Positions 62,000 through 64,000 of a stretch of 64,000 nt of DNA are shown piece after piece; positions within the stretch are counted from its first letter, which is position 1; each line of letters opens with the position of its first letter. This DNA comes from Theobroma cacao (taxonomy: Eukaryota > Streptophyta > Magnoliopsida > Malvales > Malvaceae), in contig NC_030854.1 of NCBI RefSeq assembly GCF_000208745.1, forward strand, positions 37,393,355-37,457,354, given 5' to 3'. The translations under genes were made by a program, and so were the position numbers. The notes under the pieces are model-generated. The model did no database searches. It was not told where the DNA came from and saw only the letters and a program-made list of their open reading frames with translations.

Positions 62000-64000
62000 T
62001 TTTTTATTCAACAGACAAGTAAAGCAAATCACAGAAGAACAGAGACAAAAGATAGCAGACCAAAAATGAAAACAACGAGAAGAATATATTAGAAAACGAT
62101 GTAAGCAAGGGAAATAATCAGAATGGTGAGAAATTGGAAATGGCGGCTTTCTCCATTAGTTTTTGCTGTGAACAAAGAGGCAACTAAGAATCAAAGTGAA
62201 AGGTTCGGGTTTTTTTAGTGGAAAATAGAGGGATGTGAGAAGCCGACACGTTGAGGTGAAGAACAAGAGAAGAGAAGGAAACAACAAAGCAGGAGGAAAA
62301 CAAAGAACGTTGTGTTAAACAACAGAACAAACGAAAGAAAAAGTAGGGAAGAAAGATAATAGAGACGAGTTAGAGCAGACCGTTGTGTTAAACAACAGGG
62401 CAAGCTGCATAAAGCTTTGCATCATGTATCAGAAAAATGGGTCACCAAAGGCGAAACATGGTGATTGACTCTTGACGTGCATCAAATAAAACGCATCAGT
62501 TATTGTACTGTACAGTCCAAAACGGGAGAGCTTTTCTTTCACGTGGGAACACATCAGTTATTTTACTGATTGTTCAAATATAAAGAAAGACTTAACCAAA
62601 AGTCTTCATTTTGTATGGTCTCCAGTGAAAGCTTGGTCCTTCCCGTTCTGCTTCCATTTGCTTTCCTCTGTTACGCTCTCGCATCAAGCTTTTCATGACC
62701 ATTGAATGGGGGGCAATGTATCATAATCGTTGGCCACTAGAAACAAAACATAATCACGTGCCCAATTTATTGTGTGATAAAGACAAGACGGGGGATAGCT
62801 TTCATCGACGCGTGCATACTGCTTTTGTCCACATATCAAGGAAGACTTACCAAAAGTCCTCATTTTTAAACTTTTGCATTTATGACGTAGGCTCCACAAA
62901 TGAATAGTTTGGATTGATGAGGCGAAAGTGGCCTTTCATAATTGTCTATGCAACTTGTCATGATTTATCAAGGGGAAGTAGGAGGTTTTACAATAAATTA
63001 TCTTACAATAATCTAGTTGAATTAACCTTTGATTGTTTGCAAAGGTAAAGTAAATTATAATTTTCATAAGAAATATTAAAAGTCATGACTTTTTTTTGAC
63101 AATTTCGAAAAAGATAATTTATCCTTCGTGGTAGTCATGTTTATATTTTTGAAACTCTGAAATAAAATAATGAAGAGAAACACTTCAACTCCATTGCTTT
63201 GTGAGAGTTGTATAAACGACAAAGTTATGGAGAAACCAATTTTAGATGCATAAAGTTGGTATATTGAGAGGACGTGAAGTGCAATTAAGGACTTTTGTAA
63301 ATATTTCTCTCGTATTTTATACAAATAACTTTAAAAAAGAAATTAGAGTTGGGACAGATGATAAAAGATGTACAATAGCTCAGGGTCACCGTGATGTAGA
63401 TTTCAGCATTTGTCATTGGAGATGGAAATGGTCCCTGGCAAGTTGATCCGATTTTTTTGAAGAATTAGGATGAATTTCTCCTTCCCAAAATTGTAAAATT
63501 AGACCAATCAACACAAAAAGAATCAATACATGATTTCTATTCATTAGCTTAGTTTTGTAAGCTTATTTATACCACTAACTTAAATACAATAACATTAAAC
63601 ACTAATCATTTCACCATTCCAACTTCAAGATTTTTCCACATATTCACATAATTAGTCAACTCTTGAATCCCATAAATCCTACAATCTCATATATCTTATC
63701 TTGGTGAGTTTGAAAATAAAAAAAAAATGAAATCAACTCTTAACAAAATATTAAAAATAAAAAAACTTAGATTTAAGAAAAATAATCTCGACTGTAAAAC
63801 CCTTGAATAATAATATTTAAAATTTCAATTTCTCATCTTAATTTAGTTTTGAAATTAAAAAACAGCTCAGGATTTTTACTAATAACAAGGGACTAGAAAG
63901 AAAGATGGAAATTGAGGTAGCATGAAGAAACAAGAAGAATGGAGAACAAAGTAGAAAAAATTAAACAAAATGTAAAATAATGGAGAAACATAATAAGAAA
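62000..64000. other. NLR upstream region, no further gene
   Basis: About 2 kb. The first few hundred bases should hold the NLR leader and promoter. An 18-bp direct repeat containing GTTGTGTTAAACAACAG occurs at 62308-62325 and 62381-62398. From 63000 onward the DNA is strongly AT-rich, and I see no gene. Confidence 0.5.

Noticed and set aside
60604..62032. The NLR might be two separate genes, since it appears as two long frames
   Set aside because: The two frames are in the same phase, separated only by one TAA, and read continuously through known NLR sequence.

Overview
The window is nuclear DNA of a flowering plant, almost certainly a core eudicot and probably a rosid. The genes have many short exons with GT-AG introns, intergenic DNA is AT-rich, and the gene families are plant-specific: chloroplast NDH subunits, MUT9-like kinases, ECT-type YTH readers, LRR receptor-like proteins and CC-NB-ARC-LRR proteins. 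The species cannot be fixed from the sequence. Exon models were built by hand from reading-frame continuity and splice sites. For each model given as complete, the exon lengths sum to a whole number of codons.

Region 1 (1-3.6 kb): two tandem minus-strand genes for aldose-epimerase-like subunits of chloroplast NDH subcomplex B. The distal one is cut by the window edge, and PNSB2 is complete. Region 2 (4.2-47.7 kb) is a conserved block: CCT8 chaperonin, ECT YTH-domain m6A reader, ADP-glucose phosphorylase/GALT-like (all minus), MUT9-like/PPK kinase (plus), an LRR receptor-like protein (plus), GAR1 (plus), NADH-glutamate dehydrogenase (minus), a small membrane protein (plus), a membrane J-protein (minus) and cytosolic-type APS kinase (plus). 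From memory, this order merges two Arabidopsis segments: APK3-GDH3-GAR1-MLK2-ECT1-CCT8 on chromosome 3, and DnaJ-GDH1-GAR1-MLK1-GALT on chromosome 5. The window therefore looks like the unfractionated version, with the receptor-like protein as an extra gene. Region 3 (49-62 kb) is one very large CC-NB-ARC-LRR resistance-type gene on the minus strand.

The block genes are mostly housekeeping and need not act together: protein folding, m6A reading, nucleotide-sugar and sulfate metabolism, light/chromatin signalling, rRNA pseudouridylation and glutamate metabolism. The accessory parts are the NLR and the receptor-like protein. The NLR carries an in-frame stop, a 39-bp coding minisatellite in its NB-ARC domain, an internal duplication of a three-exon LRR block, unequal divergence between the two copies that suggests gene conversion, and a probable assembly gap marked by a single N. 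I found no tRNA, rRNA, CRISPR array or intact transposon. I did not find a convincing wholly new biological system; the NLR is the most unusual object here.
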